5,645 bases of DNA from Acidobacteriota bacterium (GTDB taxonomy: Bacteria; Acidobacteriota; Vicinamibacteria; Vicinamibacterales; UBA8438). Positions 1 to 5,645 of the stretch are shown here, piece by piece; the first letter of the stretch is position 1, and every line of letters begins with the position of its first letter. The DNA is taken from NCBI GenBank assembly GCA_003533545.1, contig DQEK01000308.1, positions 3,079 to 8,723 of the forward strand, written 5' to 3'. Under the pieces are notes generated by a model. The model was not told the DNA's origin. It was given only the letters and a program-made list of their open reading frames with translations, and ran no database searches. A program made the position numbers and the translations under genes.

Positions 1-110
1 CGGTCCAGCAGCCGTTCGATGCGCACCGACTGCGCCGCCGCGCCGACGACGCTGACGAGCACGAATGCCGCCAGGGCAGCTCCGCACACGATCGTTCCTC
101 TCTCGGTCAC
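1..110 (-). CDS. Secreted protein of unknown function, N-terminal fragment (runs off left edge)
   Basis: Only the first 36 codons are in the window; the gene continues beyond position 1. Starting at the GTG at 110-108, the peptide begins MTERGTIVCGAALAAFVLVS and continues VVGAAAQSVRIERLLD. This is a Sec-type signal peptide: a short n-region with one Arg, a hydrophobic core at about residues 7-23, and an AAA|QS cleavage site after residue 26. I chose GTG-110 because GGAG lies 8 nt upstream and it supplies the charged n-region. A second in-frame GTG at 89-87 with AGAGGA upstream is possible, but its n-region would have no positive charge. It lies 163 nt downstream of the M28 gene on the same strand, so co-transcription is possible. 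The mature start, VRIERLLD, is reminiscent of secreted PQQ-type beta-propeller dehydrogenases, in which a similar 'RLL' segment precedes the first propeller motif. That is a guess; too little is visible to assign function. Confidence 0.62.
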   Translation of the reverse strand, partial: MTERGTIVCGAALAAFVLVSVVGAAAQSVRIERLLD

Positions 111-174
111 GCAATGCGCTCCAGTGGCAGCAGCATATGTGATCGGCGAACCCGAACCAACCCCGACCTCAACT

Positions 175-199
175 GGACGCACCACCTGGCCATGCGTCC
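175..199. repeat. Perfect 7-bp inverted repeat between the two leftward genes
   Basis: GGACGCA (175-181) and TGCGTCC (193-199) form a perfect 7-bp stem with an 11-nt loop, in the 163-bp gap between the M28 stop codon and the next leftward gene. No T-run follows on either strand, so it is not a classic intrinsic terminator. It could be an mRNA hairpin separating two cistrons, a protein-binding palindrome, or chance. Confidence 0.35.
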
Positions 200-273
200 G
201 TCAGTCCTGTCCGATTCTGCGTCAGGTGACCCGGCAAGGTCTCGCCGTCCGACCCCGCAAGTAGCTGGCACTC

Positions 274-1779
274 TCACCTTCCGCCCAAAGCCCCGGCGCC
301 AGATTCTGACTGCAGTGCCCGTCGGTCCACACCAGACACACTATCGATAATCTTGGCGTAAGCGCGGGCAATCTGCTCCAAACCGACCGCCGGCACCCAC
401 TCCGGGGTGTCTTGCTCCGTATGTTTGATCTCGGGCGAGGTGATGACTTGAATCGAAGGCAGCTCGCGGGCGATCCGACTCATCTCCCCAGACGCCCCGG
501 GATCCATGTCAGCGGTCACGCCGACGTTAAAACGGCCGAAGGCATCGAGTGCCGTCTCGAGCAGCAACGGACTCCCATTAACCCACCAGCGCATCGGCGA
601 CACGGCATTCATCATCCGAAGACGTCGCCCCCAGTACTTCGTTCGGACTGCCGCTACGTGTTCGAGGTTGATCGCAAGCACGGTATTGGCGAGCGCCGTT
701 TCCCGATTGTCGTACAGCCACCGTGTACCCGGTCCACCATGGTGCCCGACGGACCCAAGAAACCGGAGGGTACGCGGGCGTTCGGACCGCGGAAATCCGG
801 CATAGTGCTCGAGTAACCCGACCATGACCGCCAACCCGGACCCGTTGTCGAGTGACGCCTGAAAGTAGCCGTCCATGTGCGCCACGATCAGAACCTCCTC
901 ATCGCTCACACCGGGCAACGTGCCCCAGACACTCGCGGCCCGTAGCCCGTCACGCATCTCACTTTCCATGGTGTAGCGAACCGTGACCCGCTCGCCCCGT
1001 CCAAGCAGGTCCCGCAACCGCATTCCGTCCTCATAGCCAACGTTGAACCCAGGACGGTCACCGGTTCGCTGCCAGACCGCGAAGTTGTCGGAAATCCCGT
1101 AAACGATGCCGACGGCCGAAGCGCCGCGATCAAAGGCTCGCGCCAGGGTCCCTTCGTCGCGGATCGTGTGCCTCAGGGTTCCGGGGCGCGGGATGTCGTG
1201 AACGAGTACCGCCTTCCCCTCAACGTCCCGACCGATGTAGTCGGCGGCACTTCCGCCGCCCAGCCAGACCAGGTCGAACTCGATTCCTTCGGGTGAGGTC
1301 GAGACCGCTCCCTGCGGGGGCCTCGCCGACTCGAGCGTAAACTCCTCACCGTTACTTGCAAACGTCAAGTCCCACGCGATCGGTTCCCAGACCGGACTCA
1401 ACTCGAACGGCTGCCGGTAAATGTCATCAAGACCGTACCGGCGGAAATAACCCTCGACCCAATCCTGGGTCGCTACATGGCCTGACGTACCGACGTTCCG
1501 CCCCCAAAAGACGGTGCCAGCGTCCCGGTCACCCAATGAGATGGCATCGACCTCCAGCAAGAGTTCTTTCAGCCGAGTGCCGTCCAGATCGGCGTAGCCC
1601 TCGTCTTCTGGCCGCAACGGAATGCGGATGAAGGCGTCATCACGGATGACGCCAGACGCGTCGAGCAAGGGTTGGCCTAACGGATTGGGCGGCTGTTGTG
1701 CCTGCAGGACGGCTCCCACAAGGCCGATGGCTAGAACGGACGCGAATCCGGACCCTCGTCCGGCTGGGCTCGAACGCAT
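274..1779 (-). CDS. Secreted PA-domain M28-family metallopeptidase-like protein, altered active site
   Basis: This 501-residue protein starts at ATG 1779-1777, chosen because AGGAGAG sits 7 nt upstream and a signal peptide follows directly (hydrophobic residues 12-25, likely cleavage after Ala27, QA|QQ). The same frame is open up to 2007, but that extension is Arg/Cys-rich and would bury the signal. Residues ~165-270 resemble a protease-associated (PA) domain. Residues ~290-480 are an M28 fold: VLIVAHMDG (His301, Asp303), DNGSG (Asp311), INLEH (Glu373) and KHTEQDT (His453) match the di-zinc ligands of the glutamate carboxypeptidase II / bacterial aminopeptidase group. At the usual Glu-Glu (catalytic base plus bridging ligand) the protein has His346-His347 (FLGSVGHHGG). 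M28 enzymes usually hydrolyse peptides or N-acyl amino acids outside the cytoplasm. Whether this one is an active peptidase is uncertain. It is transcribed divergently from the permease, with its own extended -10 promoter. Confidence 0.88.
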   Translation of the reverse strand: MRSSPAGRGSGFASVLAIGLVGAVLQAQQPPNPLGQPLLDASGVIRDDAFIRIPLRPEDEGYADLDGTRLKELLLEVDAISLGDRDAGTVFWGRNVGTSGHVATQDWVEGYFRRYGLDDIYRQPFELSPVWEPIAWDLTFASNGEEFTLESARPPQGAVSTSPEGIEFDLVWLGGGSAADYIGRDVEGKAVLVHDIPRPGTLRHTIRDEGTLARAFDRGASAVGIVYGISDNFAVWQRTGDRPGFNVGYEDGMRLRDLLGRGERVTVRYTMESEMRDGLRAASVWGTLPGVSDEEVLIVAHMDGYFQASLDNGSGLAVMVGLLEHYAGFPRSERPRTLRFLGSVGHHGGPGTRWLYDNRETALANTVLAINLEHVAAVRTKYWGRRLRMMNAVSPMRWWVNGSPLLLETALDAFGRFNVGVTADMDPGASGEMSRIARELPSIQVITSPEIKHTEQDTPEWVPAVGLEQIARAYAKIIDSVSGVDRRALQSESGAGALGGR

Positions 1780-1784
1780 GGGTT

Positions 1785-1792
1785 CTCTCCTA
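1785..1792 (-). promoter_or_regulatory. Ribosome binding site of the M28-like gene
   Basis: On the minus strand, TAGGAGAG lies with its AGGAG core 7 nt before the ATG at 1779-1777. This strong Shine-Dalgarno match decides the start: the protein begins at the signal peptide and not at any upstream ATG in the same open frame, such as the one at 2007. Confidence 0.7.
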
Positions 1793-1833
1793 CTCCGGGT
1801 GGATACGCCGGCAGCGGCGCGTGAACCGCGCGC

Positions 1834-1842
1834 AGTATACCA
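1834..1842 (-). promoter_or_regulatory. Extended -10 promoter element for the M28-like gene
   Basis: The minus strand reads TGGTATACT, an extended -10 (TGn) followed by TATACT, which is 5 of 6 to the sigma-70 consensus. The segment 17 bp upstream is a poor -35 (GCTGTA), as is common for extended -10 promoters. It would start transcription near 1827 and give a leader of roughly 45-50 nt before the ATG at 1779. It is the best promoter-like sequence in the 264-bp divergent spacer. The assignment rests on sequence match only. Confidence 0.42.
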
Positions 1843-1920
1843 GCGTCCCCCCGAGCTACAGCGGCGCGCAGGCCCCCGGGAACGTGCATGGACCCGTTCG
1901 CCTCCGATGCAACGACACCA

Positions 1921-1935
1921 CCACTCGCCTAGTGG
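1921..1935. repeat. Short palindrome in the divergent intergenic spacer
   Basis: CCACT (1921-1925), a 5-nt spacer, and AGTGG (1931-1935) form a small dyad midway between the divergent M28-like and permease genes. This is where an operator for a shared regulator could lie. At 5 bp per arm it may be chance. I saw no second copy in the spacer. The remainder of the spacer (1780-2043) shows no convincing rightward promoter. Confidence 0.15.
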
Positions 1936-2043
1936 ACGAAGGATCGATTTTGGGAGACACTCGGGGCCCGGTACGCTACGCCGGCAAGCTGGGCAGCCAG
2001 CCCGCAAGAGACTGGCACTGACAACATTCGAGACCTATCGTCG

Positions 2044-3390
2044 ATGATTACTGAAAGCGCGCTCATCGCGATTGGCGGCCTGGTGGCCGTCGTGGCCCTC
2101 CTTTTCTTACTAATCACCCGGTTCAAGTGGCACGTGTTCGTCGCACTACTGGTGCCCATCGTGCTGTTCGCACTGATTCCCGGTATCAACCGACAGACAT
2201 TCATCGACGCCTTTGAGCAGGGGTTCGGGCGCACGATTCAGGGTATTGCGGTCGTCATCGTACTCGGATCGATCCTCGCTGAAGCACTCAAACACACCGG
2301 CGGGATCGAACGCATCACCATTTCGATGATTCGGTGGGTCGGGGAAGCGAGAATGCCGCTGGCCCTCACCCTCAGCGGGTTCGTCATCGGACTAGCGATT
2401 TTCTCCGACGTCGGTTACCTCATCCTCAATCCCCTCGTGCACTCGGCCGCGATCAACAGCGGGCTGAATATGAGCGTCATGGCAACCGGCTTGGTCGGCG
2501 CAATGCAACTCACCCACGCCATGGTGCCGCCGACGCCGGGGCCGCTCGCCGCCGTCGCCTTGGTCGGTGCCGACATTGGCCAGATCATTCTGTACGGAGG
2601 TCTTGTCACGCTGGTCGCCTCCCTAGCAGGCTGGGGCTATGCTCAGATCGTCGGACCGCACATCGAGTCGCCCCCATCGCGGGAATTCGTTGGGCAGTCG
2701 TTTGTCGACCAAGGGAGAGAAAGCGAGCTTCCGTCGACGTGGCGAGCCTATGCGCCGATCCTCATTCCCCTAGCGCTCATCGCCGGACAGAGCGTCGCGG
2801 CATTCGCTCTGCCGGAGGAGCACCTAGTCAACGCCGCCATGCTCTATCTCGGTTGGCCGGTTGTGGCGCTAGGAATCGGCATTCTGCTGGCCTACAGGAA
2901 CACACACGCGGACCAATCGAAAGTACGCAGCAGCGAGTGGATCGAAGAAGCGCTCAGAGCCTCAGCCATGATCATCATGGTGACGGGACTGGGGGGCGCA
3001 CTCAGTCAGATCTTGCGCGAGACGCCGGCCGTGGATTTCATCGCGCAAGCGGTCGTGTCAACCGGGCTGCCGGCAATTTTCCTGCCGTTTGTTCTCGGAG
3101 TGGCGGGCAACATGATCACCGGGTCGACGACGGTCGGCGTAATCACCGCCGCCTCAGTCGCGGCGCCCATGATGGGCACGTTGGGATTAAGTCCCGAAGC
3201 CACGATGCTGGCCGGTGCCGCGGGATCCATGATCATCAAATACGTAAATTCAAGCTATTTTTGGGTGTGCGCCTCTCTATCCCGTATGTCGCTCAAGGCC
3301 GCACTCGTATCGTTCGGCGGCGTTACTCTGGTCAACGGCCTCACGGCGATGGTGATGGTCTATCTGCTCTGGAGCGTGGGAGCGATCTAA
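2044..3390 (+). CDS. GntP-family gluconate / hydroxy-acid permease
   Basis: This 448-residue, very hydrophobic inner-membrane protein has the usual GntP length and about 12 predicted membrane segments. Family signatures are visible in order: FEQGFGRTIQGIAVVIVLGS (about 57-76), IFSDVGYLILNPL (119-131), THAMVPPTPGPLAAVALVGA (157-176, the PPTPGP signature), GNMITGSTTVGVITAASVAAP (355-375) and AGSMIIKYVNSSYFWVCASLS (393-413, matching the family's 'hvNdsgFW' block). GntP proteins are proton-coupled carriers for gluconate and related sugar or hydroxy acids. The exact substrate cannot be read here. The ATG at 2044 is the first usable in-frame start; only a weak GAGA lies about 10 nt before it, so translation initiation may be modest or leader-dependent. 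It is followed after 153 bp by an FMN hydroxy-acid oxidase on the same strand, which suggests that the imported substrate is a 2-hydroxy acid. Confidence 0.92.
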   Translation: MITESALIAIGGLVAVVALLFLLITRFKWHVFVALLVPIVLFALIPGINRQTFIDAFEQGFGRTIQGIAVVIVLGSILAEALKHTGGIERITISMIRWVGEARMPLALTLSGFVIGLAIFSDVGYLILNPLVHSAAINSGLNMSVMATGLVGAMQLTHAMVPPTPGPLAAVALVGADIGQIILYGGLVTLVASLAGWGYAQIVGPHIESPPSREFVGQSFVDQGRESELPSTWRAYAPILIPLALIAGQSVAAFALPEEHLVNAAMLYLGWPVVALGIGILLAYRNTHADQSKVRSSEWIEEALRASAMIIMVTGLGGALSQILRETPAVDFIAQAVVSTGLPAIFLPFVLGVAGNMITGSTTVGVITAASVAAPMMGTLGLSPEATMLAGAAGSMIIKYVNSSYFWVCASLSRMSLKAALVSFGGVTLVNGLTAMVMVYLLWSVGAI

Positions 3391-3417
3391 AGCCTTGAGA
3401 CTGGTTCCACCGTATCG

Positions 3418-3441
3418 CAACGTCGGGTGTCCAACGTGGGG
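3418..3441. repeat. Direct repeat CAACGTnGGG, two copies
   Basis: CAACGTCGGG (3418-3427) and CAACGTGGGG (3432-3441) are 9/10 identical and start 14 bp apart. They lie in the permease-oxidase gap, just upstream of a -10-like TATAGA at 3467-3472, a position where an activator or repressor could bind. The 14-bp period is not a whole number of helical turns, so a regulator binding one face of the DNA is not obviously favoured. Confidence 0.28.
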
Positions 3442-3466
3442 TGGCTGGCGCGCGTCTCCGATCTCG

Positions 3467-3472
3467 TATAGA
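3467..3472 (+). promoter_or_regulatory. Possible -10 element upstream of the first oxidase
   Basis: TATAGA resembles TATAAT and sits about 70 nt before the GTG start at 3544. No good -35 hexamer lies 16-18 bp upstream (GCTGGC), so a promoter here would depend on an activator. The CAACGTnGGG repeats end 25 bp upstream. The alternative is that the oxidase is read through from the permease promoter, since I see no terminator between them. Confidence 0.22.
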
Positions 3473-3530
3473 TTCCCCCTGGCATCGGCGGTTTCTGAGA
3501 CAGACATCCAACTTTCTTTGCCTTTTCTCC

Positions 3531-3538
3531 GGGAGGGG
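3531..3538 (+). promoter_or_regulatory. Ribosome binding site of the first FMN oxidase
   Basis: GGGAGGGG ends 5 nt before the GTG at 3544. This strong Shine-Dalgarno supports the non-ATG start and therefore the inclusion of the twin-arginine signal at the N-terminus. Confidence 0.7.
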
Positions 3539-3543
3539 TCATC

Positions 3544-4737
3544 GTGAGCAAGGCCGAACAACAATGGCGCGGGGACATCTCGCGACGGCAGGCGCTGGCG
3601 GGGCTAGGCACGTTTCTGGCGGCGTCGCCGTTGTTACACGCGCAGCGCGACCCGTGGCCGCTGGGTTCCCACCGACGGTTCATGAGTTTTGACGAAATAC
3701 GAGACGTGTTCGACTTCGAGCCGCTGTTCCGCGCCAATGTTCCGCTCGCGATCTACGACTACACCGCGCACGGAACCGAATCGGAATTCACGCTGTATCG
3801 CAACCGCGACGCGTTCGACTGGGTGCAACTGATCGGAGGCGGCGGCGTTGATCCCAACACCGTGGATACATCGACCGAACTCTTCGGGCGCCCTATGCCC
3901 AGCCCGATCATGCTCGCACCGACATCCCGGCAGCGCGACCTCCACCCCGACGGCGAACTCGCCATGCACCGCGCGGCCACAACAACGTCGACCACGATGA
4001 TCGTGAGCAACGCCTCCAGTTTCCCGTTCACTCGCATCGCCGAGGCGGCTGAGGGCCCACTGTGGTACCAGCTCTACGCTCGCAGTGACATCGAAGCCAA
4101 CCGCCAGCCGCTGGCCGAGGGTCAGGAGGTCGGCGCGCAAACCATCATGGTCACCATCGACCAGCAAGCGTCCTACTATGAGCGTGACCTGCACGTCCGC
4201 CACACCGGCGGTTCGGTGCGCCGAGTCGCCCGCCGCACTCCAAACAACCCACCTAATCCCTACCGAGTCGGCGCGGGTCGACTCTGGTACGAATGGGAAC
4301 TCTTCGACAAGCTGCGGCCGATGATCGAAGTTCCGATGCTGGCCAAGGGCATCTTGACCGGCGAAGGAGCGAAGTTGTGCCTCGACCACGGCGTAGAGGG
4401 CATCGTCGTCTCCAACCATGGTGGACGGGCGATCGACTACGGACCCTCGACCCTTGAGGTCCTCGAAGAGGTCGTCACCGCGGTGGACGGCCGCGTGCCG
4501 GTGCTAATCGACAGCGGGTTTCGGAGGGGCGCCGATGTCTTGAAGGCGCTGGCACTCGGCGCTGATGCAGTCTGTTTGGGACGCGCATCCCGGTGGGGCC
4601 TTGGCGCATTCGGCGAGCCGGGCGCGCAGAAGGTCATCGAGATCGTCAATGCCGAGTTGAAGCAGGCCATGGCGTCGGTCGGAGTCTCGTCTCTCGCCGA
4701 GATCGACCGTAGCATCGTGAAAACCAATTTCCCGTAA
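3544..4737 (+). CDS. FMN-dependent alpha-hydroxy-acid oxidase/dehydrogenase with Tat signal
   Basis: This 397-residue protein starts with GTG (strong GGGAGGGG 5 nt upstream). Residues 13-33 (SRRQALAGLGTFLAASPLLHA) form a probable twin-arginine signal, with cleavage after Ala33, so a flavin-loaded enzyme would be exported to the periplasm. The rest is the lactate/glycolate oxidase TIM barrel. IYDYTAHG has Tyr73 at the substrate Tyr24 position of spinach glycolate oxidase. PIMLAPTSRQ and LHPDGE are at 121-138 and WYQLY at 174-178. VTID has Asp206, AKG has Lys268, and SNHGGR has catalytic His292 and substrate Arg295. IDSGFRRGADVLKALALGAD (322-341) is the FMN phosphate region. The usual GRRERDL lid motif reads YYERDL, so the family's second carboxylate-binding Arg appears to be Tyr212. 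The family oxidises L-2-hydroxy acids to 2-oxo acids. With the upstream GntP carrier it suggests hydroxy-acid use. Whether the electron acceptor is oxygen or the respiratory chain cannot be told. Confidence 0.92.
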   Translation: MSKAEQQWRGDISRRQALAGLGTFLAASPLLHAQRDPWPLGSHRRFMSFDEIRDVFDFEPLFRANVPLAIYDYTAHGTESEFTLYRNRDAFDWVQLIGGGGVDPNTVDTSTELFGRPMPSPIMLAPTSRQRDLHPDGELAMHRAATTTSTTMIVSNASSFPFTRIAEAAEGPLWYQLYARSDIEANRQPLAEGQEVGAQTIMVTIDQQASYYERDLHVRHTGGSVRRVARRTPNNPPNPYRVGAGRLWYEWELFDKLRPMIEVPMLAKGILTGEGAKLCLDHGVEGIVVSNHGGRAIDYGPSTLEVLEEVVTAVDGRVPVLIDSGFRRGADVLKALALGADAVCLGRASRWGLGAFGEPGAQKVIEIVNAELKQAMASVGVSSLAEIDRSIVKTNFP

Positions 4738-4738
4738 C

Positions 4739-4760
4739 GGTCAGGCCGCAAATGACCTTT
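4739..4760 (+). terminator. Weak intrinsic-terminator-like hairpin after the first oxidase
   Basis: GGTCA (4739-4743) pairs with TGACC (4753-4757) around a 9-nt loop and is followed by TTTCT. It starts two bases after the oxidase stop codon. The stem is only 5 bp and the T-run is broken, so at most it would reduce read-through into the second oxidase. Confidence 0.28.
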
Positions 4761-4868
4761 CTACAACCTGTTCGTGAACCGAATGTCTGCACGCCGCTGA
4801 TCCTTGCCGCGATGTTCGGTCAAACAAGTCTGCGCACTTCCTAATCGAAATGATGTGAGCATATGCCC

Positions 4869-4876
4869 GAGGTGAG
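4869..4876 (+). promoter_or_regulatory. Ribosome binding site of the second FMN oxidase
   Basis: GAGGTGAG lies 6-7 nt before the ATG at 4883. An in-frame TGA at 4856-4858 rules out any earlier start, and no other start codon lies between it and 4883, so this is the real N-terminus. Confidence 0.65.
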
Positions 4877-4882
4877 AGTGAG

Positions 4883-5645
4883 ATGAAGGTCGATAGACGG
4901 GAATCGCTTCGACAGTTCGGCGAGTTCGTGACTCGGTCTCCCGCTGTCACTAGTCAGCCGAGCGCTGGGCCCACGGCCGACCGGGTAGCGCCGGTACTCG
5001 AACTGGTCAACGTGCCGGAATTTGAATCGATGGCCAAGCTCGTGTTGCCCCCGGCGCAGTATGACGCTGTCAGCGGCGGCCACCGACAGTCGTTCGACCG
5101 AATGACTTTCCGGCAGCGGCTAATGGTCTATGCCATGGACCTCGACCTGACCACTGAACTCTTCGGGCACCAGATGTTCGCACCGATCATCGTGGGCCCA
5201 GTGGCCAACCAGGGTGCCCTGCACCCGGAAGGTGAACTCGGCACCGCCCGCGGTGCGTCGGCCGCCAAGGCGGTAATGGTCGCCGCCCAGCAGTCGAGCT
5301 ATCCGATTGACCAGATTGTCGCCGCAAGCACCGAACCTGTCTGGTTCCAACTCTATGCTGACGTTAGTACCGTGCTGGACGACGCCCGCCGCGCTGTCGA
5401 CGCCGGTTGCAGAGCGCTGTGCCTGACCATCGGCGTGTCATCGGACCAGCGCCCGGTGCGTACCAACTGGGACGTCGTCGAGCAGGTGAGCCAAGCCGTG
5501 GATATTCCGCTGGTCGTCAAAGGCGTCATGAACGTTGACGACGCGCGGACAGCTGGCCAATCGGGTGCGCAGGGTGTTGTCGTTTCAAGCCACGGGGGAC
5601 TCGTAGGGGGGGACAACACGCTGCCGATCGACGTCTTGCCAGCGG
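4883..5645 (+). CDS. Divergent paralogue of FMN alpha-hydroxy-acid oxidase, C-terminus off the window
   Basis: 254 codons are visible and the frame is still open at the edge. The barrel is clearly that of the neighbouring oxidase: TTELFG (90-95), PIIVGPVANQ and LHPEGE (101-118), WFQLY (154-158), VVKGV with Lys213, and VVVSSHGG with His237, the position of the catalytic base. Several canonical active-site residues are missing by eye alignment. The substrate Tyr is Ala62 (QYDAVSGG), the Asp after the beta-4 Thr is Gly184 (LTIG), the GRRE motif is absent, and the Arg after HGG is Leu240. Only 31 residues separate Thr182 from Lys213, against 64 in the neighbour, so the lid loop is shortened. The N-terminus (DRRESLRQFGEF) aligns with the neighbour's Tat signal but has a charged core, so the protein is probably cytoplasmic. 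A normal L-2-hydroxy-acid oxidase is unlikely. A reshaped family member, as MftD of mycofactocin synthesis is, is one alternative, although no mft genes are visible. It follows the first oxidase after 145 bp. Confidence 0.85.
   Translation, partial: MKVDRRESLRQFGEFVTRSPAVTSQPSAGPTADRVAPVLELVNVPEFESMAKLVLPPAQYDAVSGGHRQSFDRMTFRQRLMVYAMDLDLTTELFGHQMFAPIIVGPVANQGALHPEGELGTARGASAAKAVMVAAQQSSYPIDQIVAASTEPVWFQLYADVSTVLDDARRAVDAGCRALCLTIGVSSDQRPVRTNWDVVEQVSQAVDIPLVVKGVMNVDDARTAGQSGAQGVVVSSHGGLVGGDNTLPIDVLPA

Noticed and set aside
1950..1977. Possible rightward promoter TTGGGA...TACGCT for the permease
   Set aside because: The -10 matches only 3 of 6 and the spacer is 16 bp. No rightward promoter in this spacer is convincing by eye.
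1780..2007. Upstream extension of the M28-like frame to an ATG at 2007
   Set aside because: The extra 76 residues are Arg/Cys-rich and would place the signal peptide internally. A strong ribosome site and a promoter both support the start at 1779.
2334..3398. A 354-codon open frame inside the permease gene, in another frame of the same strand
   Set aside because: Its product is Arg/His/Gly-rich with no domain or signal, as expected from an offset reading of a GC-rich membrane-protein gene. The GntP frame explains the DNA fully.
3634..4419. A 261-codon open frame antisense to the first oxidase
   Set aside because: The sense strand encodes a highly conserved FMN oxidase here. The antisense product has no recognisable motif and is typical high-GC shadow coding.
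4815..4845. Possible promoter TTCGGT...CCTAAT before the second oxidase
   Set aside because: The -10 matches only 4 of 6 and the spacer would be 19 bp. Too weak to annotate.
4863..4886. Seven-codon mini-ORF (MPEVRVR) whose TGA overlaps the ATG of the second oxidase
   Set aside because: The ATGA overlap would allow translational coupling, but the mini-ORF is very short, has no clear ribosome site of its own, and its codons contain the oxidase's Shine-Dalgarno. Most likely chance.

Overview
The window is GC-rich with tightly spaced genes. Three predicted export signals end in Ala followed by Gln (A|QS, A|QQ, A|QR), and PA/M28-type secreted hydrolases and FMN hydroxy-acid oxidases are present. 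This suits a free-living Gram-negative, metabolically versatile bacterium. An Acidobacteriota (Vicinamibacteria-like) lineage is my best guess, but it is an inference from style and not a proven assignment. There is no sign of a mobile element, CRISPR array, tRNA or rRNA.

Layout. The left half is read leftwards. Positions 1-110 hold the first 36 codons of a secreted protein cut by the window edge. Positions 274-1779 hold a complete secreted M28-family metallopeptidase-like protein with a PA domain. It keeps most zinc ligands, but the canonical Glu-Glu pair is replaced by His-His. A 264-bp divergent spacer (1780-2043) carries a good extended -10 element for the peptidase gene. The right half is read rightwards. 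Positions 2044-3390 hold a GntP-family organic-acid permease. Positions 3544-4737 hold an FMN-dependent alpha-hydroxy-acid oxidase with a twin-arginine signal. From 4883 to the right edge runs a second, paralogous FMN oxidase, of which 254 codons are visible.

Working together. GntP permeases take up gluconate-like sugar acids and other hydroxy acids, and the FMN oxidase family oxidises 2-hydroxy acids to 2-oxo acids. The rightward genes therefore look like an uptake and oxidation module for a hydroxy acid whose identity cannot be read from the sequence. The most interesting point is the oxidase pair. The first copy is almost canonical. The second keeps the FMN-barrel Lys and catalytic His but, by eye alignment, has lost the substrate-binding Tyr, the Asp partner of the His, and both substrate Arg residues. 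It also has a much shorter lid loop and an N-terminus that looks like a decayed Tat signal. It probably does a different chemistry or uses a different substrate in a different compartment.
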